Position numbers and translations under genes: made by a program. Shown piece after piece: positions 42,483-51,244 of a DNA stretch of 60,371 nt. Origin of the DNA: Pseudomonadota bacterium (lineage in GTDB: Bacteria; Pseudomonadota; Gammaproteobacteria; Berkiellales; Berkiellaceae); assembly GCA_018241965.1 (NCBI GenBank), contig JAFECS010000017.1, positions 1 through 60,371 on the forward strand, given 5' to 3'. Positions within the stretch are counted from its first letter, which is position 1, and each line of letters opens with the position of its first letter. Under the pieces are notes generated by a model, which was given only the letters and a program-made list of their open reading frames with translations, made no database searches and was not told the DNA's origin.

Positions 42483-43637
42483 TTACAGCGATAGTAAAGA
42501 TTCAACTTCCATTTTATCTTGATAAATACTAATTTCAAATTCATGCACCATATCAGGCCAAAAAGCAATGTTGCCGGTAGCTTTCAATGACCAGATAATG
42601 GAGTTTTTGGTGTCTAAAAAGTTGAGCGCTGATTTGGCGGGGGTATCAAAACTAATGCTTGAGTTTTGAATGACACGATTGGTTTGATAGATATTCTTTT
42701 GAAAGACTATTTTATCTTCAGTTCGGGTCTTCCCGCCTGAAATGGTTGTTACTTTTTCAGTTGCTATTAAATCAATTTTAAGATCACGAAGTCTGGTAAA
42801 ATTTTCGATTAGTTTGAAATTTAATTGATAACGTTCATCGAGCACTAAGTGTGCTGTGTTGAGTTCCATGCTGATTTTTGGGTTAAACAGTGCTAAAAAA
42901 CTGTAACACACGCCAAATATGAGTAACAGACCAGCAATGATAAAAACCGATGCAAATAATAAATCAAATAGCGCAATGGAGCCACGCTCATTGGGCACTA
43001 AAAGTTGGGAAGCCATTAACAAAACCATGCCATTCCAAAAAACACAAATTAGCAAAATAATAATAAAACTATTCAATGGTGTTGATTTTTCTTTGAGGAT
43101 AATATTACCTGTTTGTTTGTCTATGGTTTTTTGCTCATCTTGAGGTTTTTTAAAAGTAGCATAGAGTCCGACAATGCCAACAAAGAAAAAGATTAGTGGG
43201 AATAAGCAAATGATTAAATAAAATCCAGGCTTTGGATCAATAACTGCTTCACGCGGGTTTTGGGGGTTTACAAAACAACTAAATTTACGCCCAGGCGGAT
43301 ATTCTCTGGTTAATTGATATTCGTGGTTATACGCAGAGGTATAATATTCTTGAAAATGATAAGTATTATTAGTATAGCTTTTACCTTCATATTCATAGCG
43401 GTAATTAATTTGTGCTTTATAAGTTGTGCTAGAATGGCTCCCATGTGAGGTGCTGGTTAACACTTGGCTTGAGATAACTTCACAGGTGACTTGCGCCCAT
43501 TTTTTAGCGTCACTCATTTTTGCCAGAGTAAGGTATGTTAAATGATAAGCGCTAAAAAGTCCTACTAAGGATAAAATTAAAAACACAACAATGTTGATGC
43601 GCCTACTCGTTTTTTTAGAGACACCTTGTGTACTCAC
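42483..43637 (-). CDS. DUF3592 membrane protein
   Basis: A 384-residue protein with an N-terminal membrane helix (residues about 15-33), a DUF3592 extracytoplasmic domain (KWAQVTCEVISSQVLTS to GRKFSCFVNPQNPREAVID, about 40-128), then helices near 130-155, 190-210 and 225-255, and a soluble C-terminal domain of mostly beta strands. The family is widespread and uncharacterised. An unnamed membrane protein gene follows on the same strand; both are separated by only 15 bases and are likely cotranscribed. Confidence 0.8.
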   Translation of the reverse strand: MSTQGVSKKTSRRINIVVFLILSLVGLFSAYHLTYLTLAKMSDAKKWAQVTCEVISSQVLTSTSHGSHSSTTYKAQINYRYEYEGKSYTNNTYHFQEYYTSAYNHEYQLTREYPPGRKFSCFVNPQNPREAVIDPKPGFYLIICLFPLIFFFVGIVGLYATFKKPQDEQKTIDKQTGNIILKEKSTPLNSFIIILLICVFWNGMVLLMASQLLVPNERGSIALFDLLFASVFIIAGLLLIFGVCYSFLALFNPKISMELNTAHLVLDERYQLNFKLIENFTRLRDLKIDLIATEKVTTISGGKTRTEDKIVFQKNIYQTNRVIQNSSISFDTPAKSALNFLDTKNSIIWSLKATGNIAFWPDMVHEFEISIYQDKMEVESLLSL

Positions 43638-43652
43638 TTTGTTTACCTTTTC

Positions 43653-44387
43653 TTAAATATCAAGATAGTGATACTTAGTCACTAAAACAGTTTTTATATG
43701 TTTAGCAAGGCGATTCGGCTTATTTTTACCTTTTCCTTCAATGATCGTATATTTAACTTCCTCCGTTAAGTTAAAGTTAAGATGTGCTTCCATATTGTGG
43801 TATTTATTCATTAGCTTAGCATTGACGCCACCTTTGCTATTTTTTCCTAATGAATAAAATTCTCTTAATATTTCAAATTCAACATCATCTAGCCCTGGGA
43901 TGGTCCAGGTAATGCTTTCAGTGCCTATTTGGCTGCTTTGGGGGTATTTTCTTTTAATATAGATTGAAATTTGATGATAAGTTAAAGTAGCAATGGTATG
44001 TTCTAGTTCTTTAAAATATTGATCAATTTTGTCTGCATCTTTCTCAACTTGTGATAACTGTTTTTCAAACAATAAAAAGTACATACGGTGTATAAACAAA
44101 CATAGAATGGGAAATTCAAGCACTAACCAAATTTGGTTTTCGAAATAAATAGCATAATAAGGGTTAAATAAAACACAAACGATAATATAAGTCAGCGCCT
44201 GATCAAGCCTTGCCTTTTTTAAAAAATAAAGTGTAAAAATAATGGCATTAAAAAATATAATTGCCCTGAATGTCTTTTGAAATTGAGGAGTTATATTTAT
44301 CATGTCGATAAAAATAACAATAATATTCAAAGATAGTAGAAAAATAAGAAACCATTTGAAGGTGTCTTTTATTTTTGAGTTTGCCAT
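43653..44387 (-). CDS. Membrane protein of unknown function
   Basis: A 244-residue protein with about four membrane helices in residues 10-105 (FLIFLLSLNIIVIFI, AIIFFNAIIFTLYF, LTYIIVCVLFNPYY, LVLEFPILCLFIH), reminiscent of small uncharacterised DUF6804-type bundles, and a soluble charged C-terminal domain (IYIKRKYPQSSQIG, MNKYHNMEAHLNFNL). No catalytic motif is visible. Its ATG overlaps the stop of the acetyltransferase gene in TAATG, so the pair is translationally coupled, and the DUF3592 gene follows in the same direction. Confidence 0.65.
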   Translation of the reverse strand: MANSKIKDTFKWFLIFLLSLNIIVIFIDMINITPQFQKTFRAIIFFNAIIFTLYFLKKARLDQALTYIIVCVLFNPYYAIYFENQIWLVLEFPILCLFIHRMYFLLFEKQLSQVEKDADKIDQYFKELEHTIATLTYHQISIYIKRKYPQSSQIGTESITWTIPGLDDVEFEILREFYSLGKNSKGGVNAKLMNKYHNMEAHLNFNLTEEVKYTIIEGKGKNKPNRLAKHIKTVLVTKYHYLDI

Positions 44388-44869
44388 TATTTTAATTTTA
44401 ACCGAGTATAGTAAATATAATCTAGAACGTTCAGATCTTGAATGTTTTGATAAAACGCCAGTGCGTTTTGATTATTTTTTAATATGATGCCATCTATTCT
44501 GCAAAAATTTCTTTCGAGTGCAATTTTTTTAATATAATCACCCAAGTGTCTTGCTACACCCATGCGTCGATATTCAGGAAAGACATAAATATCATGTACA
44601 TAAACGCCAGGGCTAGGAAAATGCGTAAAATTAAGTTGTGTAACAGAGAATAGTAATATGCCAACCGGTTTATTATTAATTTGTGCAACAATACACTCGG
44701 CAAATGCTTTGCTCGAAAAAAGTGCTTCAAACAGCGTTTCTTGTGTTTGTGAAAAATTTTCTAATTGGTTATCTTCATCGAAAAGATTAAATAAACAATC
44801 ATAAATAAATTCAATATCACTTTGTGTGGCCATACTACAAGTAACAGGATGAGGTATTGATATTTTCAT
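44387..44869 (-). CDS. GNAT family N-acetyltransferase
   Basis: A 160-residue acetyltransferase. The central strands AECIVAQINNKPVGILLF and VYVHDIYVFPEYRRMGVARH contain the acetyl-CoA pyrophosphate-binding motif (RRMGVA), and NNQNALAFYQNI is the typical closing helix. The acceptor substrate is not evident. It is upstream of and coupled to the membrane-protein gene, with a 1-base overlap. Confidence 0.85.
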   Translation of the reverse strand: MKISIPHPVTCSMATQSDIEFIYDCLFNLFDEDNQLENFSQTQETLFEALFSSKAFAECIVAQINNKPVGILLFSVTQLNFTHFPSPGVYVHDIYVFPEYRRMGVARHLGDYIKKIALERNFCRIDGIILKNNQNALAFYQNIQDLNVLDYIYYTRLKLK

Positions 44870-44964
44870 AGCATACCGCCATTATCAACAGTTCGAAAAA
44901 TGATGTTAAGAATCTATTTAAATCATAAACTCTACACTATTGAATATAGCTATTGGGAGTATGC

Positions 44965-45438
44965 CTATGTGCTGGGATATACACCAATGTCTTCGTTCCA
45001 TAACATTGGGTTTTCTTTAATAAAATTGGCCATCATCTGAATTGTTTGTTGATCTTGCAGTATTATCAATTGTACCCCACGAGAGGCTAGCAGGACTTCA
45101 TCGCCTTTAAAGTTTATATTTTCACCAATGATAATACGAGGAATATTGTAAAGCATTGAAGTGCCGCTACACATGGCACAAGGAGAAAGGGTGGTGTAAA
45201 GCGTACAATGTTGATAGATTTTTGCAGGTAATCTGCCTGCATTTTCAAACGCATCCATTTCACCATGTAAAATAGCGCTGCCTTTTTGTATACGTCGATT
45301 ATGACCGCGCCCTATAATTTTATGTTCATAAACCAGAACAGCGCCGATGGGGATCCCCCCCTCAGCAAGCCCTTTTTTGGCCTCCTTTAATGCTTCATGA
45401 TAAAAACCCATTTCTTCAGCAAGCAAAGTGGCACTCAT
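44965..45438 (-). CDS. Nucleoside/cytosine deaminase
   Basis: A 157-residue zinc deaminase of the CDA/TadA superfamily. ILHGEMDAFENAG carries the zinc His and the catalytic Glu (HxE), and LSPCAMCSG carries the two zinc Cys (PCxxC). The GGIPIGAVLVYEHKIIGRGHN opening is shared with cytosine deaminases of the yeast Fcy1 type. tRNA-adenosine deaminase is an alternative, but those are usually longer here and have different C-termini. AAAGGA precedes the ATG. Confidence 0.85.
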   Translation of the reverse strand: MSATLLAEEMGFYHEALKEAKKGLAEGGIPIGAVLVYEHKIIGRGHNRRIQKGSAILHGEMDAFENAGRLPAKIYQHCTLYTTLSPCAMCSGTSMLYNIPRIIIGENINFKGDEVLLASRGVQLIILQDQQTIQMMANFIKENPMLWNEDIGVYPST

Positions 45439-45574
45439 GGCAAAATCCTTTATTTATTCAAATCCCATTTTTGATAGTAAACATCTACATTTATATCTAA
45501 TTGGATGCATTATGCAATCACTATATTATTAACTAGTAGCCTAAATATATACATATGTATCGTCGGGAGAGCCT

Positions 45575-46624
45575 ATGAAATCTTTTGGATATGCAGCAAC
45601 GAACGCCACTACACCTTTGGGTCCCTTTGAATTTGCAAGGCGTGAGGTTGGTGAAAATGATGTGTGTATCGATATTTTGTACTGTGGCATTTGTCATTCT
45701 GATATACATCAAGTAAGAAATGAATGGAATAATGCAATTTATCCGATGGTGCCGGGGCATGAGATTGTTGGCAAGGTGCTCAAAGTTGGTAGTAAAGTTA
45801 GAAAATTTAAAGTAGGCGAAGTTGTTGGCGTGGGATGCATGGTGGATTCTTGCAGACAATGTCCAAATTGTAAAGATGGCTTAGAGCAATATTGCTTTAA
45901 AGGATTTGTAGGCACGTATAACGATCATGAAAAAGATGGTAAAACAATTACCTTTGGTGGCTATTCCACAAATATTGTAGTCAATGAAGCGTTTGTATTG
46001 TCTGTTCCCAGTAATTTAAGTCTCCCAGGCGTTGCCCCTTTGCTTTGTGCTGGCATAACTACCTATTCTCCCCTAAAGCATTGGCACGTAAAAGAAGGAA
46101 AAAAAGTTGGCATTATGGGCTTAGGAGGGCTTGGGCATATGGGCGTGAAAATTGCCCATGCCATGGGTGCACAGGTTGTCGTTTTTACGACATCCCCTTC
46201 AAAAGTTGCCGATGCCAAACGTCTAGGTGCCAATGAAGTTGTATTGTCTAAAGATGAAGCACAGATGAAACAACATATTGGTTCTTTTGACTTTTTACTT
46301 AACACTATTTCAGCGCCAATTGATATTAATGCGTATTTGTCTTTGTTAAAGAGAGATGGGGTAATGTGTTCTGTAGGGATAGCCTCTAAAGATGCCAAAT
46401 TAGAAATGAACCGGTTAATTTTTGGCAGAAAATCACTCGCAGGATCATTAATTGGCGGTATTCCTGAGACACAAGAAATGCTTAATTTTTGTGGTATGCA
46501 TAACATTACCAGCGATGTTGAGATTATTCCTATTGAAAAAGTCAATGAAGCTTATGAACGAACAATAAAGTCGGATGTGAAATATCGATTTGTTATTGAT
46601 ATACAAAGCCTAAAAAAGGGATGA
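45575..46624 (+). CDS. Zinc-dependent alcohol dehydrogenase (YahK/CAD-like)
   Basis: A 349-residue medium-chain alcohol dehydrogenase, using NADP(H) or NAD(H) on aldehydes. CGICHSDIHQVRNEW holds the first catalytic zinc Cys, GHEIVGKVLKVGSKV the His-Glu pair, and CMVDSCRQCPNCKDGLEQYC the structural zinc cysteines. The Rossmann motif is GLGGLGHMGVKIAHAMGA. Family length is normal. Its own leader contains a GGGAG-type site (CGGGAG) 12 bases before the ATG. It stands alone between divergent and downstream genes. Confidence 0.88.
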   Translation: MKSFGYAATNATTPLGPFEFARREVGENDVCIDILYCGICHSDIHQVRNEWNNAIYPMVPGHEIVGKVLKVGSKVRKFKVGEVVGVGCMVDSCRQCPNCKDGLEQYCFKGFVGTYNDHEKDGKTITFGGYSTNIVVNEAFVLSVPSNLSLPGVAPLLCAGITTYSPLKHWHVKEGKKVGIMGLGGLGHMGVKIAHAMGAQVVVFTTSPSKVADAKRLGANEVVLSKDEAQMKQHIGSFDFLLNTISAPIDINAYLSLLKRDGVMCSVGIASKDAKLEMNRLIFGRKSLAGSLIGGIPETQEMLNFCGMHNITSDVEIIPIEKVNEAYERTIKSDVKYRFVIDIQSLKKG

Positions 46625-46678
46625 TCTACGCTGTATATTAACCATGCCGGGGGTAAAATAATTAAATGGGAGTGTTTA

Positions 46679-46699
46679 ATGAGTGCCCGCCCTAAGTGA
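46679..46699 (+). CDS. Six-codon upstream frame before the coiled-coil gene
   Basis: ATG at 46679 is six bases after GGGAG and encodes MSARPK then stop, ending seven bases before the ATG at 46707, in a different frame. The main gene has no ribosome binding site of its own, so translation may restart from this frame. It could equally be the remnant of a frameshift. Confidence 0.3.
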   Translation: MSARPK

Positions 46700-46706
46700 G
46701 TAAAAG

Positions 46707-48527
46707 ATGAGTGGCTCCGGTCCCCAACAAGAGCTCGACGCTACGCTAGCCAGCATAAAAGCAGCTAAACAGGCACTTGAGGAAGTGCCGTCTCATGTAG
46801 TGCCTATTATCAAAGAAGTGGCTGTGGCAGGCGCAGGCGTTTTTAGGATATTTAATGGGTTAGATGCCATTTATAATATTTATAAAATCTATAAAGAAGG
46901 TAATACCGGGACCTTGGGTGACAAGGCACTACGTGGCTTAAGAGTGGTTGGTAATCTTGGCATTATTGCCTTATCAGGTGTAGCTGCAGCAGTTGCTTTT
47001 GGCGCCACTGTGGTAGCAGCGCCCGTATTTGGCGCTGTGCTTGGCGGAATTACTGTTGTTAAAAATTCATTTGATTTGGCTGCTGAGTATCGAAAAAGTA
47101 ATAAAATCAAAATAGATATAGAGAAACGCGAGAAAGAGCTTAATGAACAAGATATTCATGTGGCGCAAAATATTGAATTACTGAGCGATCTTGGTGAGCG
47201 CCAAGCAAAAATAGAAGGTTTAAAACAAGAAGAACAAGCACTTTCAAACATAAAGAAAAAGTTTGCCAAAGCAACCCCGGATGAAAAAAGCAAGCTTGTG
47301 CAAAATCGAGTTGCTGAGCTTGAAAAATCTATTATTGGAAATGAAGCGATAGATAGCTTTGTTAAAGCTAATCAGTCAAAATTGAATGATATCCCTTTTT
47401 TAAATAAATCTTTAGATGAACTGCAAAAAAAGAGAGAGGCGCTAAAAATTCAATTAGCCCCTTTGTTGGTAAACGAACAAGCAAATAAAGATAAAATCGA
47501 CCCCTTAACTAAAGAGCTTGTACAAGTTGAAGCATCCATAGGTTTTGTCACTAAAGTAAGAGATCTGCAAGAAAAAGTGAATGAGGTTAATTTGAGCATT
47601 GCGCAAGTTAATAATAAATATAACAAACCCCCGCTGAATAAGTTACCCACCAAAGAAAAAACTAGATTAATTGAAATGGAGATGACTTTTTTAGGTGAAA
47701 GAAAAATAGACTTTGAAAAAAAATTAGGCGAATTAAAATCTCCAGAAAGCAGAAAAGATGAAAATAAAAAAGCACAAACAGAGCTAGAACATTATCAAAA
47801 GTCCGATCCTGAAAAGCATTCTGAAATATTTGAGCAACATCTTCAATCCCGCTTGGATTCTGCTACAGAACAAAGAAAAGAAAATGAATCCTCATTAAAG
47901 GAACGTAAGAAATTCACAGAGCTTTTTTTGGGACCAAAATTTTTAGAAAAACCGCGTGTAGAAATTGAAAAGCGCCTTGATGATAATTTTGATAAAACCT
48001 TGCAAAGAGCAAAACTCGAAAGTGATTTAAAGAAAAGTAAAATTGAACGCAACAAAAAATGGAAAAACATAGGCCTTGGGTTGCTAGGGTTTGGCATTGC
48101 GGTAGCAGCCTGCATACCTCCTGCTCAAGCCCTGATAGGGGTGGGTTTAGTTGTCGTGGGCATAGTTGCTGGTGCAAATGCGATATATGATTATAAAAAG
48201 AAGAAGGATGCGGAAAAACAAGCCAAACAACAAGAAAAAGAAATAACGAGCGCTTATCAGAATAACAAAGTAAGAGTTTTGACCAACGTTGATGGATTGA
48301 CTGCGCAACATACAGTATCTGTTGAGTTACAAGGAAAGTTAGATGGAATGCTATCTTCTTCAACGCCAGATACACGTGATCATGGCGCTTTGGCAATAGA
48401 TGGACATGACAGCACACGCGCAGTTACCAGTGCAAGAAAAGTTTCTGACTCGTCTCAACAACCATTTCGCAAACCAGAAGATGAACAGCCAAAAGAGACA
48501 AGAAGTAAATCTGTCATGAATAAATAA
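46707..48527 (+). CDS. Large coiled-coil protein with two hydrophobic regions, candidate effector
   Basis: A 606-residue protein. Residues about 81-118 and 452-492 are long hydrophobic stretches (GIIALSGVAAAVAFGATVV; GLLGFGIAVAACIPPAQALI), each able to span a membrane as a hairpin. Between them lies about 330 residues of charged heptad coiled coil (ELEKSIIGNEAI, LQEKVNEVNLSIAQVNNKYN). The last 60 residues are Ser, Arg and Asp rich and disordered. The layout resembles membrane-tethering proteins such as Inc or SNARE-like effectors, but no family was recognised. A six-codon frame precedes it; no signal peptide. Confidence 0.7.
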   Translation: MSGSGPQQELDATLASIKAAKQALEEVPSHVVPIIKEVAVAGAGVFRIFNGLDAIYNIYKIYKEGNTGTLGDKALRGLRVVGNLGIIALSGVAAAVAFGATVVAAPVFGAVLGGITVVKNSFDLAAEYRKSNKIKIDIEKREKELNEQDIHVAQNIELLSDLGERQAKIEGLKQEEQALSNIKKKFAKATPDEKSKLVQNRVAELEKSIIGNEAIDSFVKANQSKLNDIPFLNKSLDELQKKREALKIQLAPLLVNEQANKDKIDPLTKELVQVEASIGFVTKVRDLQEKVNEVNLSIAQVNNKYNKPPLNKLPTKEKTRLIEMEMTFLGERKIDFEKKLGELKSPESRKDENKKAQTELEHYQKSDPEKHSEIFEQHLQSRLDSATEQRKENESSLKERKKFTELFLGPKFLEKPRVEIEKRLDDNFDKTLQRAKLESDLKKSKIERNKKWKNIGLGLLGFGIAVAACIPPAQALIGVGLVVVGIVAGANAIYDYKKKKDAEKQAKQQEKEITSAYQNNKVRVLTNVDGLTAQHTVSVELQGKLDGMLSSSTPDTRDHGALAIDGHDSTRAVTSARKVSDSSQQPFRKPEDEQPKETRSKSVMNK

Positions 48528-48544
48528 GGTTAAGCTTTGTTATT

Positions 48545-49222
48545 TCAGCAAGATAACGCTAATTCAGTTTTTGAAAAATATGCGTTCACCGTAGCCTTTT
48601 CTTCATCGGTTAATAAATAAACAATGCCTTTGTAAGCTTCTTTAAATTTATCTGGCTGTGTTTTTTTGATATCTTCAAGAAAGAATATTTTGTCGTTAAT
48701 ATCCATTTGAGGGAATAAATGTTCCATCATTTGAACCATTTGTGTTGCGCTCATATGTTCATAAGTGTGTGCTTCCACTTTGCTTAATTCTTCATCTGTG
48801 TAAAGCTTTTGCAAAGCAGGCATGATAAGCGCTTCTTCCAAATGCAAATGTCGTAAATTATCAGCCACAAAAAAACGATAAGATAAATAGAAGATATAAC
48901 CGAGCTCGATACGGTTATTCTTATTTTCTTCTTTAATAATATTTTCTAAACCTTGCATAAATTCTTGGAAATATTTTTCGTGCTGTAAATGATCTTGTTC
49001 AACTTCCTGATGAAGTGTTTGCCCTTTTTTGGCGAGTAGTGAAAAAATGGCTTCTTGTTCATAAGCGGCGTGGCCTTTCATCAATTCCCAAAGAGCAAAT
49101 AGGGGTTCTTTGAGGGCATTCACGGCCACCGTGGAACTAAAATCAGTTTTAGCTACCTGTCTTTCAAATTCAGTGAGCATAAAGCTGACGTATTTGTGTT
49201 CTCTAAAGAAGCGGTAGCGCAT
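48545..49222 (-). CDS. Hemerythrin-domain protein
   Basis: A 225-residue protein with a hemerythrin HHE four-helix bundle that binds a di-iron centre and oxygen, NO or other ligands. Ligand helices are REHKYVSFMLTEFERQV, MKGHAAYEQEAIFSLL, DHLQHEKYFQEFM, and RHLHLEEALIMPALQKL, followed by HTYEHMSATQMVQMM. ATG 49222 lies 8 bases after AGGA; a longer frame starts at 49249. It is oppositely oriented to the aspartic protease gene. Its role in this organism (oxygen sensing or iron repair) is not fixed by the sequence. Confidence 0.82.
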   Translation of the reverse strand: MRYRFFREHKYVSFMLTEFERQVAKTDFSSTVAVNALKEPLFALWELMKGHAAYEQEAIFSLLAKKGQTLHQEVEQDHLQHEKYFQEFMQGLENIIKEENKNNRIELGYIFYLSYRFFVADNLRHLHLEEALIMPALQKLYTDEELSKVEAHTYEHMSATQMVQMMEHLFPQMDINDKIFFLEDIKKTQPDKFKEAYKGIVYLLTDEEKATVNAYFSKTELALSC

Positions 49223-49307
49223 GGCGTTATCCTGTATATACACATTCAAAAATTTCTCTTGCGTACGATATTAAAAGAGTCAGACTAATCATGCAATAAG
49301 GTTTTCA

Positions 49308-50213
49308 ATGCGTCGTTCTCCATTGTTACTTACATTACTGCTTGTTTTTCAAACAGTATTTGCTCAAAACTATGATATGCCTGCACGCGCAAGTGATCTG
49401 GCAAGCCCTACCAATCTCACTTTATTGCCGTTAAAAAGCAAGCACTATGCTGTTGAAGTGATGATTAATGATAAAGGGCCATATAAGTTCATGATTGACA
49501 CAGGATCGGCTGTGAGTGTGATTTCCCAGCGCCTGGCGAACAAGTTAAACCTCACTAAAATCAAGCAAGTTAAATATACCCGTGACGATAAAAAATATAA
49601 TGCCAGTTTATATCGCATTCCTAAAATGACGTTAAACGATGCACAAATTTTTGATTATGATGTGTTAGTCTATCCAGAGCCTTCATTTATTGGTTACATG
49701 AAAAAATCTTTTAATGAAGATATTGATGGTGTTTTAGGAATTGGCGCATTTTATCATTATTTGTTAACGTTAAATTTACCTGAGAAAGAACTGACATTGC
49801 ATTCAGGTGAGCTGAGTGCTGATAAAGATACTAAAACATATCAAAATCAAGAAAAAATTCCCATTGTCTCTGTTGTTTTTAAAGATCCTAAGCATTCTAA
49901 AAAAATGTCTTTTGTGGTTGATACGGGCTCAAATGAGCAATTTACTTTGCCGCCTACGGTGAAGACCTTACCCTTTAAGAAAATCAGTAGTCAAAAAATT
50001 TTAACGGGTTCGCATTATGGCGAAAAAGCTGCCATGAAAGTAAAAATTACCGCCAATGCCATGTGGGAAGATAAAGAGTTTGAGGACCCTACCGTGGTTT
50101 ATAATACGGGCTTATATGATTCCAATGTTAATTTTGGGGTTATGGGATTGGGTGTAATGAAACGCCTTAAGATCACTTTTGATCAAAAAAAGCACTTGGT
50201 TAAAGTTGAGTGA
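49308..50213 (+). CDS. Secreted aspartic protease with two DTGS motifs
   Basis: A 301-residue exported protein (signal peptide MRRSPLLLTLLLVFQTVFA). Two retropepsin-type active-site segments lie in one chain: FMIDTGSAVSVIS with Asp64 and FVVDTGSNEQFTLP with Asp205, about 140 residues apart. GVLGIGAFYHYLLTLN and GVMGLGVMKRLKITF act as the paired psi-loop (hydrophobic-Gly) partners. This gives a single-chain bilobal layout like pepsin, though each lobe is retropepsin-sized. Most bacterial proteins of this family have one lobe and dimerise. A strong terminator follows at 50218. Confidence 0.8.
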   Translation: MRRSPLLLTLLLVFQTVFAQNYDMPARASDLASPTNLTLLPLKSKHYAVEVMINDKGPYKFMIDTGSAVSVISQRLANKLNLTKIKQVKYTRDDKKYNASLYRIPKMTLNDAQIFDYDVLVYPEPSFIGYMKKSFNEDIDGVLGIGAFYHYLLTLNLPEKELTLHSGELSADKDTKTYQNQEKIPIVSVVFKDPKHSKKMSFVVDTGSNEQFTLPPTVKTLPFKKISSQKILTGSHYGEKAAMKVKITANAMWEDKEFEDPTVVYNTGLYDSNVNFGVMGLGVMKRLKITFDQKKHLVKVE

Positions 50214-50217
50214 ACAC

Positions 50218-50258
50218 CATCGAGAGAAATCGTAGTTTTTTCTCTCGATGATTTTTTT
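50218..50258 (+). terminator. Terminator of the aspartic protease gene
   Basis: A 12-bp stem CATCGAGAGAAA/TTTCTCTCGATG with a 9-base loop is followed by A and seven Ts, 4 bases after the stop. Confidence 0.9.
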
Positions 50259-50535
50259 AGCCTTGCTTTACATCTTCAGATTGTAATAGCTTGTTCATTT
50301 GGGCAACGGTTTCAGTTGAACAATTCGTTTTCAGGTTACCTATCACTTCTTGCATTTGCACCGCTTCAAGGGTACCTAACTTATCTGGTTTATTTGAATT
50401 CTCTTTTGGTAAGATTTCGTGGTAATAAAATTTGTATACATTTTGCATAGATTTCATGCATTCATCAGACAGTTCATTGGCCAAGGCAAAGGGCGTGACG
50501 ATTAACAAGGTTAACGCAAGACTCCACTCTCTCAT
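50257..50535 (-). CDS. Small secreted protein of unknown function
   Basis: A 92-residue protein with a signal peptide (MREWSLALTLLIVTPFALA, cut before NELSDE). The mature part is helical, charged and has two cysteines (DECMKSM and LKTNCSTE), which could pair. The length and simplicity fit a periplasmic or secreted peptide; no family was recognised. It converges on the aspartic protease terminator region, its stop lying in the T run of that terminator. Confidence 0.65.
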   Translation of the reverse strand: MREWSLALTLLIVTPFALANELSDECMKSMQNVYKFYYHEILPKENSNKPDKLGTLEAVQMQEVIGNLKTNCSTETVAQMNKLLQSEDVKQG

Positions 50536-50690
50536 GATACTTCCCTATAAGTTGTTAAGGTGGGGTCAATTAAGCCAGCATTGAGCATTGAAATCAAGCA
50601 CCACTAGATCGATAAATTTATGACATCATCTAACTATGAAAATCTGTACAATCAGCTGTCTAAATTTTTACATAGCTTAGTGGAGCTAAC

Positions 50691-51140
50691 ATGTTACAAA
50701 CTGGTCCGTTTACAGAGAGTGAATTAGAAACATTTGCTAAGATTGATGCAGCCATAACAATTGGTGGCTCAGCGCTTGATAAATACAAAGCAGATTTGCC
50801 GCGTTACAATCAATGGAAAAGACAGCAAAGCACATCAGGTACGCCTGCTTTGGCAGCAGAGCAACCCGCTGGCAGCACAGCATCAGCGCCGCTGGTTTTT
50901 TCTGCTGGGATCCCTCCTTCTCCTGCACGAGATTATCGAACTAATCCCATAGCAACAGCGCCTCATGATATTCCACTCCAAGCTTCATCACCGATCCATG
51001 GGGCTGCCACTGGGACACCCACGATTGATGGTAGTTCCGATGCCCTGCAAGCTTCTCCCCCTGTCAGAAGTGATTTGGCCACAAGAGCTTCAAAACTTGA
51101 TGATAAAGAACAAAAAAAGGGCTGTTGCAGAATAATGTGA
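50691..51140 (+). CDS. CaaX-box protein, candidate host-lipidated effector
   Basis: A 149-residue protein with no signal peptide. It starts with a helical part (residues 1-45, FTESELETFAKIDAAITI), continues with a disordered Pro, Ala, Ser and Thr-rich linker, and ends KKGCCRIM. The last four residues, Cys-Arg-Ile-Met, form a eukaryotic CaaX prenylation box with Met favouring farnesyl transfer, preceded by a second Cys (possible palmitoyl site) and a basic EQKK run. Bacteria do not prenylate proteins, whereas Legionella effectors such as AnkB exploit host farnesyltransferase. ATG 50691 follows GGAG at 6-base spacing. A strong stem-loop follows the stop. Confidence 0.7.
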   Translation: MLQTGPFTESELETFAKIDAAITIGGSALDKYKADLPRYNQWKRQQSTSGTPALAAEQPAGSTASAPLVFSAGIPPSPARDYRTNPIATAPHDIPLQASSPIHGAATGTPTIDGSSDALQASPPVRSDLATRASKLDDKEQKKGCCRIM

Positions 51141-51150
51141 CAGCTAAATA

Positions 51151-51181
51151 ACAAATAATGGGGGGATCCCCCATTATTTGT
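51151..51181 (+). terminator. Terminator of the CaaX gene
   Basis: A 13-bp perfect stem ACAAATAATGGGG/CCCCATTATTTGT with a small GGATC-centred loop starts 10 bases after the stop, followed by GCTTTATT. The T run is short, but the stem is very stable. Confidence 0.75.
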
Positions 51182-51244
51182 GCTTTATTGCCCGGTGTAA
51201 AGCAGATATCATATGGTAGATATTTGACTACGTGTATGTGAACC

